Assembly (NCBI GenBank): GCA_034411955.1
Contig: DAOUMF010000132.1
Location: 1 to 16,239 of the forward strand
Length of the DNA: 16,239 nt
Direction: 5' to 3'
DNA from: DAOUMF01 sp034411955
GTDB lineage: Bacteria > Chloroflexota > Dehalococcoidia > SM23-28-2 > RBG-16-64-32
Shown here: positions 5,752 to 13,302 of the stretch, one piece after another
Position numbering within the stretch: the stretch's first letter is position 1
Layout: each line of letters starts with the position of its first letter
The notes under the pieces: generated by a model
Told to the model about the DNA's origin: nothing
Databases searched by the model: none
The model's input: only the letters and a program-made list of their open reading frames with translations
Program-made: the position numbers and the translations under genes

Positions 5752-8157
5752 CTACACTCGTGCCGCCTCGCGGGCGATGATCTCCTCCTGGATCTCGCGG
5801 CCAAGACCGACGAAGTAGGCGTTGTACCCGGTGACCCGTACCAGCAGGTTGCGATAGGTCTCCGGGTCGGCCTGGGCGGCTCGCAACGTGTCCCTGTCGA
5901 TGACGTTCACCTGGAGGGCGGTGCCGCCGACGCGCCCGTAGGCGCGGAGGAGAGCCGCCAGCTTGGAGACGTGCTCCTCCTCCCCCAGGACCGAGGGGCT
6001 GAGGTTCAGGGTGTGGGAGGCGCCGTTGGGCGCCGTCTCCAGTCCAAGGCGGCCCACGGAGGTGATCACGGCGGTGGGGCCCTCGCGGTCGCAGCCAGTG
6101 ACGGGGCAGACGCCGTTGGACAGGAACGTCCCCCTTCGCCGGCCATCAGGAGTGGCGGCGGTGGAGGGGGCGTAGGCCACCCAGTAGTTCCACGACAGAT
6201 ACCCACCGCGGTAGCGCCGGCCGGTGGCCGGGGAGCGGTGCCGGAACGCTTCCTCCGTCCAGAACTGGGAGATCTCGCGCGCGAGGACGTCGACCTCCGG
6301 ATCGTCCGTCCCGAACTTGGGCGCCTTGTGGACAAGCACCTGCCGCATCTCCTCGTGGCCGTCGAAGTTGGCCCGCAGGGCGGCCAGCAGCTCGTCCATG
6401 CTGAGCCGGCGGTCGTCGTAGACCAGGCGCTTGACGGCGGCCTGGGAGTCGACCGCCGTGGCCAGGGCGATACCTTCGACGGTGATGTAGTTGTGGCGGG
6501 CACCGCCGGCTGTGACGTCGCGGCCGCTCTCAGCACAGCCGTCCACCAGGACACTGAGGTACGGCGTCGGCTCGAAGGCCGCGCGGGCAGCGTCCGCCTC
6601 GTTGCTGCAATCGATGATGCGCGCCAGAAGGGCCCCGAGTTGCCGCTTGAAGGCGTAGAGGAAGGCAGGGAAGTCAGCGAACGAGCGGGGATGGCCGGTG
6701 CGGGGGCCCAGGCGCCGCCCGCTCTGCATATCCCGTCCGTCGTTCATCGTCAGCTCAACGGCCTTGGCGATGTTCAGGTTGACGTCGACCGTGCCGGAGC
6801 GGTCGCAGCCCTGCAAGGTATTCTCTAGGCAGCCGACGGGCGCGTAGTCCCAGAGGAGATCGTCGGGGAGGCCCTGCCATGCCAGACCGTGGATGGACGC
6901 CTCATCGAAGTTCATGAGGAAGGGCGAGCCCTGGGCACGGGCGATGAGCGCGGCCACACGTCGGAGCAGGTCCTCCGGCGTCCTCTCGTGGAGCCGGACG
7001 TTCGGCTTGGGCTCCAGCAGGTTCATGTCCTCGATAACGTCCAGCATCAGCCAGGTGAGGTCGTTGCTGGCGTCGTCGCCGTCGGGCCCGATGCCACCGA
7101 GAGTGATGAGCTGGCCGAAGCCGGAGTTGATGCCCTGGTTGGTGCCGACGCGACCCTGGTAGTCGTAGGCGTAGTTGTGCCTGAGCCAGTAGCACTGGAG
7201 GAGCTCGCGGGCCCTCTCGCGGTCGAGCCGTCCCGCTGCCAGATCGCCCTGGTAGTAGGGATAGAGATACTGGTCGATGCGCCCCGGGGAGAGGCCTGGA
7301 CCCGGGTATGACTCGGCGACCATGACCAGCATGTGCGAGAACCAGAGCGCCTGGAGCGCCTCGTGGAAGGTCTCGGCCGGCTCGCTGGGCACCTTACGGC
7401 AGATGCGGGCGATCTCGATGAGTTCGGCCCGGCGCCCGCCGTCGGGCTCACTGTCCGCCAGGCGCGCCGCCTCCTCGGCATAGCGATCTGCGAAGGCCGA
7501 TGCGGCCTCGCAGCAGATGATCAGAGCTCGCAGGAAGTCCAGCTTATCGCGGTTCGTCTCCTTGCTCCGCATCTCTTCCAGCTCGGCGGCGATGCCCCGA
7601 AAGCCGAGGCGAAGCACCTTCGGATAGTTGGGAATGAGGTGGCCGGGGATGGCCCCACAGTTGCCAACGCCCATCTCGTTCAGCATCTGCGCGTTCCGGC
7701 GCCAGCGGCGCACGTCGCGCCGCCATCTTCGAGCCTCAGCGCGGGTATGGGCCTTGGAGAGGGCAGTGTTGAAGTAGGAGCCGACGATCAGTTCGCCGTC
7801 GAGTATCTTCACCGGCAGGCAGTGCAGGAGAACCTGCTGGAAGAAGAGAGCGCGGCGCACAGCCAGGGGCTCGTCCCAGAAGTTGGCGGGCACGGGAACG
7901 GTCTCGGCGGCGGCCAGCAGGCTGTCGCGGAAGCTTTCGAAGGAGAGGTACATCTCCGGCACGACGCCCCAGTGGTACGGGGACCAGACCTCGTCCCACC
8001 TGGTGCCGGAGCTGTATGGGCGAACCTCGTTGCGGAAGTAGTCGCGACTTCCAAACGAGAAGAACTCGTCCCGCAGGCGCCGCACGCGTGCCGGAAGCGA
8101 AGGTGAAGAGCGCCAGGTGCTCCCTGTAACGTCCGCGTCAGGAGGGTGAGCGCTCAT
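5752..8157 (-). CDS. Glycyl radical enzyme, pyruvate formate-lyase / glycerol dehydratase superfamily, substrate unknown
   Basis: An 801-residue, full-length glycyl radical enzyme. The C-terminal radical loop RVTGYNAYFVGLG places the radical on Gly777. The active-site cysteine is Cys443 in DYAPVGCLENTLQG, with Glu445 as the C-x-E base found in dehydratases and decarboxylases but not in PFL itself. Other superfamily blocks include PGHLIPNYPKVLRLGFRGI (171-189), FLMNFDE (413-419) and ATPDGRRRGTFLSNG (668-682). The Cys-to-Gly distance of 334 residues resembles glycerol, choline and hydroxyproline enzymes (about 330, recalled). After the Cys it has GCLEN instead of the GCVEP common in choline lyase and relatives, so none of the well-known substrates is implied. 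No microcompartment targeting peptide or shell gene was seen. ATG at 8157 is the first gene of a four-gene operon with its activase. Confidence 0.95.
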   Translation of the reverse strand: MSAHPPDADVTGSTWRSSPSLPARVRRLRDEFFSFGSRDYFRNEVRPYSSGTRWDEVWSPYHWGVVPEMYLSFESFRDSLLAAAETVPVPANFWDEPLAVRRALFFQQVLLHCLPVKILDGELIVGSYFNTALSKAHTRAEARRWRRDVRRWRRNAQMLNEMGVGNCGAIPGHLIPNYPKVLRLGFRGIAAELEEMRSKETNRDKLDFLRALIICCEAASAFADRYAEEAARLADSEPDGGRRAELIEIARICRKVPSEPAETFHEALQALWFSHMLVMVAESYPGPGLSPGRIDQYLYPYYQGDLAAGRLDRERARELLQCYWLRHNYAYDYQGRVGTNQGINSGFGQLITLGGIGPDGDDASNDLTWLMLDVIEDMNLLEPKPNVRLHERTPEDLLRRVAALIARAQGSPFLMNFDEASIHGLAWQGLPDDLLWDYAPVGCLENTLQGCDRSGTVDVNLNIAKAVELTMNDGRDMQSGRRLGPRTGHPRSFADFPAFLYAFKRQLGALLARIIDCSNEADAARAAFEPTPYLSVLVDGCAESGRDVTAGGARHNYITVEGIALATAVDSQAAVKRLVYDDRRLSMDELLAALRANFDGHEEMRQVLVHKAPKFGTDDPEVDVLAREISQFWTEEAFRHRSPATGRRYRGGYLSWNYWVAYAPSTAATPDGRRRGTFLSNGVCPVTGCDREGPTAVITSVGRLGLETAPNGASHTLNLSPSVLGEEEHVSKLAALLRAYGRVGGTALQVNVIDRDTLRAAQADPETYRNLLVRVTGYNAYFVGLGREIQEEIIAREAARV

Positions 8158-8260
8158 GCGTCTCTTCGCCGCGTCGAGGGGGCGGGGCCGGGAAGCGGGG
8201 GGCTAAACTCCGAGTACGGGTCCAAGGTCTGTCAGGCACGAGCATTGTGCAGTTTCTCCA

Positions 8261-8269
8261 ATTATAGCA
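8261..8269 (-). promoter_or_regulatory. Extended -10 promoter for the glycyl radical operon
   Basis: On the minus strand the sequence reads TGCTATAAT, a perfect TATAAT (8266 to 8261) with the TGn extension. No -35 of the TTGACA type is seen at the right distance. Transcription would start near 8254, leaving a leader of about 97 nt before the enzyme's ATG. This is an AT-rich pocket in GC-rich DNA. Confidence 0.5.
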
Positions 8270-8286
8270 TTCCGGCCTCGACCGGC

Positions 8287-8299
8287 CCGGCCTGGCCGG
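8287..8299. promoter_or_regulatory. Palindrome at the -35 position of the glycyl radical operon
   Basis: CCGGCCTGGCCGG is a perfect 13-nt palindrome around a single central base, about 20 bp upstream of the TGCTATAAT element. CCGGCC is repeated at 8272-8277 and 8282-8287. It could be an operator or activator site. GC-rich DNA makes such short palindromes likely by chance. Confidence 0.25.
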
Positions 8300-8426
8300 C
8301 GCCAAGAACAACAGTAGGTCTCACGGGATCAATCGTCGCTTAGCGGCTGGTTGCCAGTGAACCTGAGCTCCCTTTGCTCCTGGAAGGCCACACGCGCCGT
8401 GTCGCGGAGCCGGGCTTGACGCCTTT

Positions 8427-11258
8427 TCAGTCGAGCTTGGCGACGGCAACCCGGATGCCCCGGTCGAAGGGGACGGGCTGCCACTGCAGGGGCCAGTATC
8501 GCAGATGACCGTAGCCCCCCGCAAAGTGCAGCCACTTCACCATCCCCGTCTCAACGTCGGAAGCCCCCTTCCACGTCCGGTACTGGTACGGCTCCCAACC
8601 GTTGTACGAGATCACCTGCCCGGGCCGCACGGATGGCGACAGCTTCACGGGGGAGATGAACACCCCCATGTCGTTGTAGACCTGTACCTCCTCCCCATCC
8701 TCGATCCCCAGTCGGCGGGCGTCATCGGTATTCATCTCCAGGTGAGGCTGACCACGATGCGTCTCCTGTATCACCTTGTTCACGATGTTCATCGAGTGGA
8801 TGCTCCAGCGGTTGTGGCCGCTGGTCATCTCGAACGGATAATCGCCGCCCTGGGGTGGGTTCTCCTTGTGGCAGGGCAGCTCCTCCCCCGCCTCCAGGAA
8901 CCACTCGTGGTCCAGGTAGAACTGGGCCCGCCGCGTGTGCGTGGGGTAAGGAATCTTCTTCTCCGTGTGCCAGCGGAAGGCCGAGTGGGTCTCGTCCGTC
9001 TTGATGTCCGACGCCTGGCTGTAGGCCATGGGCCCGATGCCCCAGTTGGTGATGCGCACGTAGCCTTTCTCGCGCAGGGTGTCCAGGGTGGTGCCTTCGG
9101 GCAGGTTCCCCGACTCGACGCTGTCCTGCACCCATTCCCGGGCGATCTTCTCGCCGTCCCGGAAGGCCCCACCGATGGTGTACTGCTCCACCAGGTTGTC
9201 CAGTTGATGCACCGTCCCCTGTTGGTCCCGGCACTCGGTGATCCCCCGAGCCCTGGCACGCTCCTCGATCTTCTCCGCCAGCATCAAGGCCATATCCACC
9301 TCCGGCTTGGTGTCGGCCGGCGGCTCCACCGCCTTATCGGAGAAGGTGATGTTCATCAGGTGGGGCGTAGGAAACATGAAGGCCAGCTTCTCGTAGTGGT
9401 GGGCCACCGGCAGGAAGTAGTCGGAGAACAGCCCCGTGGTGTTCATGCGCCAGTCTACCGTGACGATGCACTTCAGCTTGGGCCAGAAGTTGGGCAGGAG
9501 CTGGTTCTGACCGCCGCGGGTACGACGCAACGCGTTGCCCCCCACCTCGAAGTAGACGCGAGGAGGGGTGTCGGGCCCCGGCCGCTCCATCCCCTGCCAC
9601 CAGCCCTTCTCCCGCGACTCCTCGAAGTACTCGTCGAAGGGCCGCTGCATCGTCGGGTCGTTCCACTCCCGCCGGTTCCAGTTGTCGCGGTAGCCGCAGT
9701 GGTAATACCAGAGGAACGCCGGCGGCACCATCCCCTGCTGGGGCGACATGCGGGCCAGCATCTCGATATGGGCCATCTCGTCGGTGCGGGTGGAGTCCTC
9801 GCTCTTAAGGACGGCATGAAGGGCGTCGCGCATGTTGAGGATGCGGCGGGTCTCCTCCACACCCTCCTTCTGCTTGCCGGCGAACAGGAACGGCCCGTCG
9901 AAACCAGACACCGACCACTCCGCCGGCCCCGTCCCCTTGCGGCCCCAGTTGCCTGTCAGCCCCAGCACCAGCAGGTAGGCACGCACCATCAGGTCACAAT
10001 GGTAGTACTTGAAGGAGGTGCCGCCGTTGAGGATAGTGCCCCGCTTGGTGGCGATCTTCCGGGCCAGTGTCCGGATCACCTCCGGGTTCACCCCGCACAT
10101 CTCCGACGCCTTCTCCGGCGTGTAGTCCGCCAGCCGCTCCTTCAGCAGCTCGAAGGCGGGCACCACCTCCACGCGGCGGCCGTCCTTCAGCTCGACGGAG
10201 TAGGCCCCACGACCCGCCTCAACCTCCAGCGCCGGGTCCAGCTTGCCCAGGGCCAGCGTCTCCAGCGGCGCCGGCTCAAGCTGGTCCGCCGCGGTGTCCC
10301 AGAAGTAGAACTGGTCGTCGCGGCCGCCTTCCTCGATGTCGGACTGCCTCAGGAAGCGCCGGGTGTCCAGCCGCACCAACAGCGGCAGGTCCGTCTGCTC
10401 CCTGACGAACTCCCGGTTGTAGATCCCCTCCTCGATGATCACCTGCGCCATCCCCAGACCCAGGGCGGCGTCGGTGCCGGGCCTGATGGGCACGTAGTAG
10501 TCCACGTGCACGTGGGAGGGGCTGCAATCGGGGGCCACAAGAACCACCTCAGCGCCGTTGTAGCGGGCCTCGATGCCGAAGTGGTGGGTCGCCATCATCG
10601 TGTACACCGGGTTGGCGTGGGTGATCATGACGAACTTGGCGTGGAAGTGGTCATCGATGCTGCTGGCGGGGTCGAACTTGCCGAAGGTCAGGTAGATGCC
10701 CGGCGAGAAGTCGTTGATGACGGCGTTGACATCCGTCCGCAGCCCACCGATGAGCTGGACCACCCGGCTGAAGGGGAACGAAGCCAGCAGGCCTCCCTGT
10801 CCGGGAGTGCCCTCGTTGATCACCGCTTCGGGGCCCACCTCCTCGAGGGCGTCCAGGATGTGGTCGGCGATCTCCGTCAGCGCCTGCTCCCAGCTCACCC
10901 GCTTCCACTTCCCCTCGCCCCGCTTGCCTGCCCGCTTCAGCGGGTGCAGCACCCGCTCCGGCGAGTACAGGAGGCGGCTCCAGGCCGCCCCCTTCTGGCA
11001 GCCCATGGGGTTCATGTCAGGCACGCCCTTCTCGACGATGGGGAAGGTGCCGGCCTGCTCCTCGCGGAAGACTACCCCTTCCTTCACGTAGACCCGGTAC
11101 GGACAGTTGCCGGGGTAGCAGTCCACACAGTGCGTGGCCGCGAACACCTTGTCCCACCGCCAGTGCTGACGGTAGAGATCCTCCGTCCCCGTGTACTGAC
11201 CACGGGCGGGCCCCTCGCCTTTCTGGAGGGCTTCCAGGGAGAGTGAGGCCGTGAACAT
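8427..11258 (-). CDS. Molybdopterin-dependent oxidoreductase, type II DMSO reductase-like catalytic subunit
   Basis: A 943-residue molybdo-bis-MGD catalytic subunit. The N-terminal FS0 cluster motif is His43-x3-Cys47-x4-Cys52-x34-Cys87 (HCVDCYPGNCPYR ... NPMGCQKG), like the His-first cluster of NarG and ethylbenzene dehydrogenase; an extra Cys44 sits next to the histidine. Asp183 (VINDFSPG) is the likely molybdenum ligand of type II enzymes, followed by the type II block IEARYNGAEVVLVAPD and the RPGTDAALGLGM cofactor-binding stretch. The C-terminal MGD domain is present (HNRWSIHSMN, LGIEDGEEVQVYND). No Tat signal precedes the cluster, so a cytoplasmic enzyme is expected. No iron-sulfur beta, heme gamma or chaperone gene is adjacent. 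The ATG at 11258 is fixed by AAGGAGG at 11269-11275; a longer frame to 11285 would translate the SD. The substrate is unknown. Confidence 0.92.
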   Translation of the reverse strand: MFTASLSLEALQKGEGPARGQYTGTEDLYRQHWRWDKVFAATHCVDCYPGNCPYRVYVKEGVVFREEQAGTFPIVEKGVPDMNPMGCQKGAAWSRLLYSPERVLHPLKRAGKRGEGKWKRVSWEQALTEIADHILDALEEVGPEAVINEGTPGQGGLLASFPFSRVVQLIGGLRTDVNAVINDFSPGIYLTFGKFDPASSIDDHFHAKFVMITHANPVYTMMATHHFGIEARYNGAEVVLVAPDCSPSHVHVDYYVPIRPGTDAALGLGMAQVIIEEGIYNREFVREQTDLPLLVRLDTRRFLRQSDIEEGGRDDQFYFWDTAADQLEPAPLETLALGKLDPALEVEAGRGAYSVELKDGRRVEVVPAFELLKERLADYTPEKASEMCGVNPEVIRTLARKIATKRGTILNGGTSFKYYHCDLMVRAYLLVLGLTGNWGRKGTGPAEWSVSGFDGPFLFAGKQKEGVEETRRILNMRDALHAVLKSEDSTRTDEMAHIEMLARMSPQQGMVPPAFLWYYHCGYRDNWNRREWNDPTMQRPFDEYFEESREKGWWQGMERPGPDTPPRVYFEVGGNALRRTRGGQNQLLPNFWPKLKCIVTVDWRMNTTGLFSDYFLPVAHHYEKLAFMFPTPHLMNITFSDKAVEPPADTKPEVDMALMLAEKIEERARARGITECRDQQGTVHQLDNLVEQYTIGGAFRDGEKIAREWVQDSVESGNLPEGTTLDTLREKGYVRITNWGIGPMAYSQASDIKTDETHSAFRWHTEKKIPYPTHTRRAQFYLDHEWFLEAGEELPCHKENPPQGGDYPFEMTSGHNRWSIHSMNIVNKVIQETHRGQPHLEMNTDDARRLGIEDGEEVQVYNDMGVFISPVKLSPSVRPGQVISYNGWEPYQYRTWKGASDVETGMVKWLHFAGGYGHLRYWPLQWQPVPFDRGIRVAVAKLD

Positions 11259-11267
11259 CAAACACTT

Positions 11268-11275
11268 CCCTCCTT
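11268..11275 (-). promoter_or_regulatory. Shine-Dalgarno site of the molybdopterin oxidoreductase
   Basis: The minus strand reads AAGGAGGG about 9-10 nt before the ATG at 11258. It decides the start against the in-frame codon at 11285. Confidence 0.7.
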
Positions 11276-11299
11276 GGCTCAACACCAGGCGACCACCTA

Positions 11300-11328
11300 A
11301 TTCTGTACGGAAGGGGCGCCCGTGTCAG
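11300..11328 (-). promoter_or_regulatory. Candidate promoter of the molybdopterin oxidoreductase
   Basis: On the minus strand CTGACA (11328 to 11323, 5 of 6 matches to TTGACA) is followed after 17 bp by CAGAAT (11305 to 11300, 4 of 6). Transcription would start near 11293, giving a leader of about 35 nt that includes the SD. Found by eye. Confidence 0.4.
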
Positions 11329-11422
11329 TCGGGCAGGGGCAGTGTTTGGCTGTCGGGCACAGCCCCACGCGCCTTCCTCCTGGCTGCGGCCAAAGCTATC
11401 ATACGGACGAGGTCATTCCCGT

Positions 11423-12694
11423 TTGCGCATCGGCACAGTTGTCGCCTCTCGCGCCGGCTTCTTCTTCGGCTGGTGGGTGGTCTTCGCGTCAGCGGCCATC
11501 GTCTTTCTGACCGGCGGCACCTTCTTCTACGGCTTCAGCGCCCTTTTCGACCCTCTGGTCAGCGAATTCGGCTGGAGCCGTGCCGCCGTCTCCTTCGCAT
11601 TCTCCCTGCGCAGCCAGACCGGCGGCGTCGCCGCTCCTTTCGTCGGTTTCCTCGTCGATCGAGTGGGCTCGCGACGTGTCATGGTGATGGGAGTACTGGC
11701 CGTGGTCCTGGGCTTCGTCCTTCTTAGCCGCGTCCAAGATCTCTGGGCCTTCTACGGCTCTGTGATGGTCATCTCTGTGGGGATGAGCGCGTCCGGTGGC
11801 TCCGTGGGCATTGTCGCCATCGCCCACTGGTTCCGCCGCCGCCGTGGCCGCGCCCTGGCCTTCATGGCCATGGGCTCCGGCACCAGCGGCGTCATGGTGG
11901 TCGTCCTTGTCTGGCTTATCTCCACCTTCGGCTGGCGCGAAGCCCTGTTGATCATCGCCGTCGTCCAGTTGGCCATCTGTGTTCCCCTCGCCCTCAGCAT
12001 ACGCGACAGGCCTGAGGATATCGGCCTGCATCCCGACGGTGAGCCGCCGGACGCCGCCGGCGAAAAGGAGGTAACGGTGGCGCCCGGCCTAGCCACTCCG
12101 GAGGGGTTCACGGTGCGGCAGGCCCTGCGCTCGTCGGCGTTCTGGCGCCTGGCCCTGGCCGTGTCCCTGGGTAACCTTGGCACCATGGCTATCATCGTTC
12201 ACCAGATCCCGTTCCTCACCGGCAGCGTCGGCCTGTCCGAGGGCGCGGCCGCCGCCTCAGTCACCGCCATGGTCATGGTGAGTTTGGGCGGCCGCTTTGG
12301 GTTCGGCTACCTGGCCGATGTGATCGATAAGCGCTTCGTCATGGCAGGGTCATACGCTTTTCTGGCCCTGGGGGTCCTCATGTTCGCGGTCGTGTTTCAC
12401 CCCTGGCAGATCGTCCTGGCCCTGCCCCTGTTCGGCCTGGGCTGGGGGGGCATCATCCCGGTCAGGCCGGCCCTCCAGGCGGAGGTATTCGGCCTGCGCG
12501 CCTTCGGCGCCATTCAGGGCCTAGTCTTCACGGTCGCCACCTTCGGAGCACTCGTCGGCCCGGTGTTCGCCGGCTGGATGTACGACCAGACCGAGAGCTA
12601 CCGCCTGGCCTTTGTGATCCTGGGGGCGGCCGCCTTCCTGGCGACGCCCATGCTCGCCACACTGCGACGCCCCGGCCAGCCGCAGACGGCCTAG
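11423..12694 (+). CDS. MFS transporter (monocarboxylate / oxalate-formate antiporter-like)
   Basis: A 12-segment major facilitator of about 423 residues. The first helix begins at FFFGWWVVFASAAIVFL; the loop 2-3 motif A is GFLVDRVGSRRVMV and its repeat in the second half is FGYLADVIDKRFV. A charged central loop (RDRPEDIGLHPDGEPP) divides two six-helix halves. FGWSRAAVSFAF after helix 1 is typical of monocarboxylate-porter and OFA-like members, which move organic anions in symport or exchange. The frame is open from a GTG at 11342, but those extra 27 residues are not membrane-like. The TTG at 11423, with GGACGAGG 10 nt upstream, gives a normal N-terminus and is preferred, though the start is uncertain. 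TATCAT at 11397-11402 could be its -10. It diverges from the oxidoreductase and may import that pathway's substrate. Confidence 0.85.
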   Translation: MRIGTVVASRAGFFFGWWVVFASAAIVFLTGGTFFYGFSALFDPLVSEFGWSRAAVSFAFSLRSQTGGVAAPFVGFLVDRVGSRRVMVMGVLAVVLGFVLLSRVQDLWAFYGSVMVISVGMSASGGSVGIVAIAHWFRRRRGRALAFMAMGSGTSGVMVVVLVWLISTFGWREALLIIAVVQLAICVPLALSIRDRPEDIGLHPDGEPPDAAGEKEVTVAPGLATPEGFTVRQALRSSAFWRLALAVSLGNLGTMAIIVHQIPFLTGSVGLSEGAAAASVTAMVMVSLGGRFGFGYLADVIDKRFVMAGSYAFLALGVLMFAVVFHPWQIVLALPLFGLGWGGIIPVRPALQAEVFGLRAFGAIQGLVFTVATFGALVGPVFAGWMYDQTESYRLAFVILGAAAFLATPMLATLRRPGQPQTA

Positions 12695-12704
12695 TGCCTG
12701 CCGA

Positions 12705-12730
12705 ACAAGCCCCCCCTGCTGGGGGCTTGT
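12705..12730. terminator. Bidirectional terminator-like hairpin between MFS and pyrE
   Basis: ACAAGCCCCC (12705-12714) pairs perfectly with GGGGGCTTGT (12721-12730) around a 6-nt loop. It lies 10 bp after the MFS stop and reaches the first base of the pyrE stop on the other strand. The position between convergent genes fits a shared terminator, although no T-run follows on either strand. Confidence 0.6.
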
Positions 12731-13302
12731 CAGGTTACGGTCAGCGGTACCTGGGCGTCGCAGAGGGGGCAAGCACCCTCTTCGTAGGTGGGCAGGTCCA
12801 GCTCCACGCAGGCGAAGAACGGCAAGCCGAAGTCCGTTCGCCCTCCGCTGCGGTCCACCAGCACCCCCACGCCGATGGCGGCACCCTCTGCCCGCCACAC
12901 CGCATCGATCACATCACGAATGCTGCCGCCGGTGGTTAGCACGTCGTCCACGATGAGGGTGCGCTCCCCGGGCCGTATCTGGAACCCGCGCTGGAACGCC
13001 CGTCCGGCTGCCGCCTTCTCGGCGAAGATGCCACGCAGTCCCAGCAGGCGTGCCACCTCATAGCTGAGAATAACGCCGCCGGTGGTCGGACCCGCTACCA
13101 GCTCCGGCCTGTCGCTGCGGAACCGGTCGGCGATGAGACGACAAAGCTGCTCCGTGTGCTGAGGGTGCTGGAGGAGGCGGAACTTCTCCACGTAGACGGG
13201 CGAGTGACGACCGGAGGTGAGGCGGAAGTGGCCGTCCATCACGGCTCCAACCTCCCGGAGTAGGGCGGCCGCCGCTTGGCCCGACCCGCCGGTCACGGTC
13301 AT
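12730..13302 (-). CDS. pyrE: Orotate phosphoribosyltransferase
   Basis: A 190-residue cytoplasmic enzyme of pyrimidine synthesis that joins orotate to PRPP to give orotidine 5'-phosphate. The PRPP-binding motif is LIVDDVLTTGGSIRDV (116-131). LTSGRHSPVYVEKF (28-41) is the orotate-binding start typical of PyrE, and AGPTTGGVILSYEVA (70-84) and FAEKAAAGR (93-101) are also conserved, including the catalytic loop lysine region. The tail ends with ACPLCDAQVPLTV, a CPxC pair found in PyrE forms of some Chloroflexota and Thermus-like lineages (recalled). The ATG directly follows the TAG of lepB with no gap, and AGAGGAG overlapping that stop serves as SD, so the two are coupled. No other pyr genes are present in the window. 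Confidence 0.93.
   Translation of the reverse strand: MTVTGGSGQAAAALLREVGAVMDGHFRLTSGRHSPVYVEKFRLLQHPQHTEQLCRLIADRFRSDRPELVAGPTTGGVILSYEVARLLGLRGIFAEKAAAGRAFQRGFQIRPGERTLIVDDVLTTGGSIRDVIDAVWRAEGAAIGVGVLVDRSGGRTDFGLPFFACVELDLPTYEEGACPLCDAQVPLTVT

Larger units (their letters stand above)
8158..8426. other. Intergenic region between molybdopterin oxidoreductase stop and glycyl radical enzyme start
   Basis: 269 bp without a convincing gene. It holds the extended -10 promoter and palindrome described separately. Closer to the oxidoreductase stop there is only a weak hairpin (ACACG at 8390-8394 with CGTGT at 8398-8402), so no clear terminator separates the two genes. Read-through from the oxidoreductase into the glycyl radical operon is possible. 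Confidence 0.5.

Noticed and set aside
4915..6828. A 637-codon open frame on the + strand over the creatininase-family and glycyl radical genes
   Set aside because: Antisense shadow with no recognisable domain. The opposite strand holds conserved catalytic motifs in two genes across the same bases.
8147..8156. Ten-base palindrome TGAGCGCTCA at the glycyl radical enzyme start codon
   Set aside because: It is simply the coding sequence for Met-Ser-Ala-His, and such short palindromes are common at this GC content.
8138..8245. A 35-codon ORF on the minus strand in the glycyl radical leader, overlapping the enzyme start out of frame
   Set aside because: It starts about 9 nt after the predicted transcript start, but has no SD and an Arg/Pro-rich composition as expected from GC-rich noncoding DNA. 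Kept only as a weak possibility.
8390..8402. Hairpin ACACG-CGC-CGTGT after the molybdopterin oxidoreductase stop
   Set aside because: Only five base pairs and no T-run, so too weak to call a terminator.
8505..11246. A 913-codon open frame on the + strand, opposite the molybdopterin oxidoreductase
   Set aside because: It is an antisense shadow produced by GC-rich codon use. The protein is rich in Arg, His, Val and Gly without any domain, while the minus strand shows clear family motifs throughout.
11342..11422. N-terminal extension of the MFS transporter from the GTG at 11342
   Set aside because: The 27 residues are neither a signal nor a membrane segment, and the region probably holds the transporter's promoter. 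The TTG at 11423 gives a normal start, though this is not certain.
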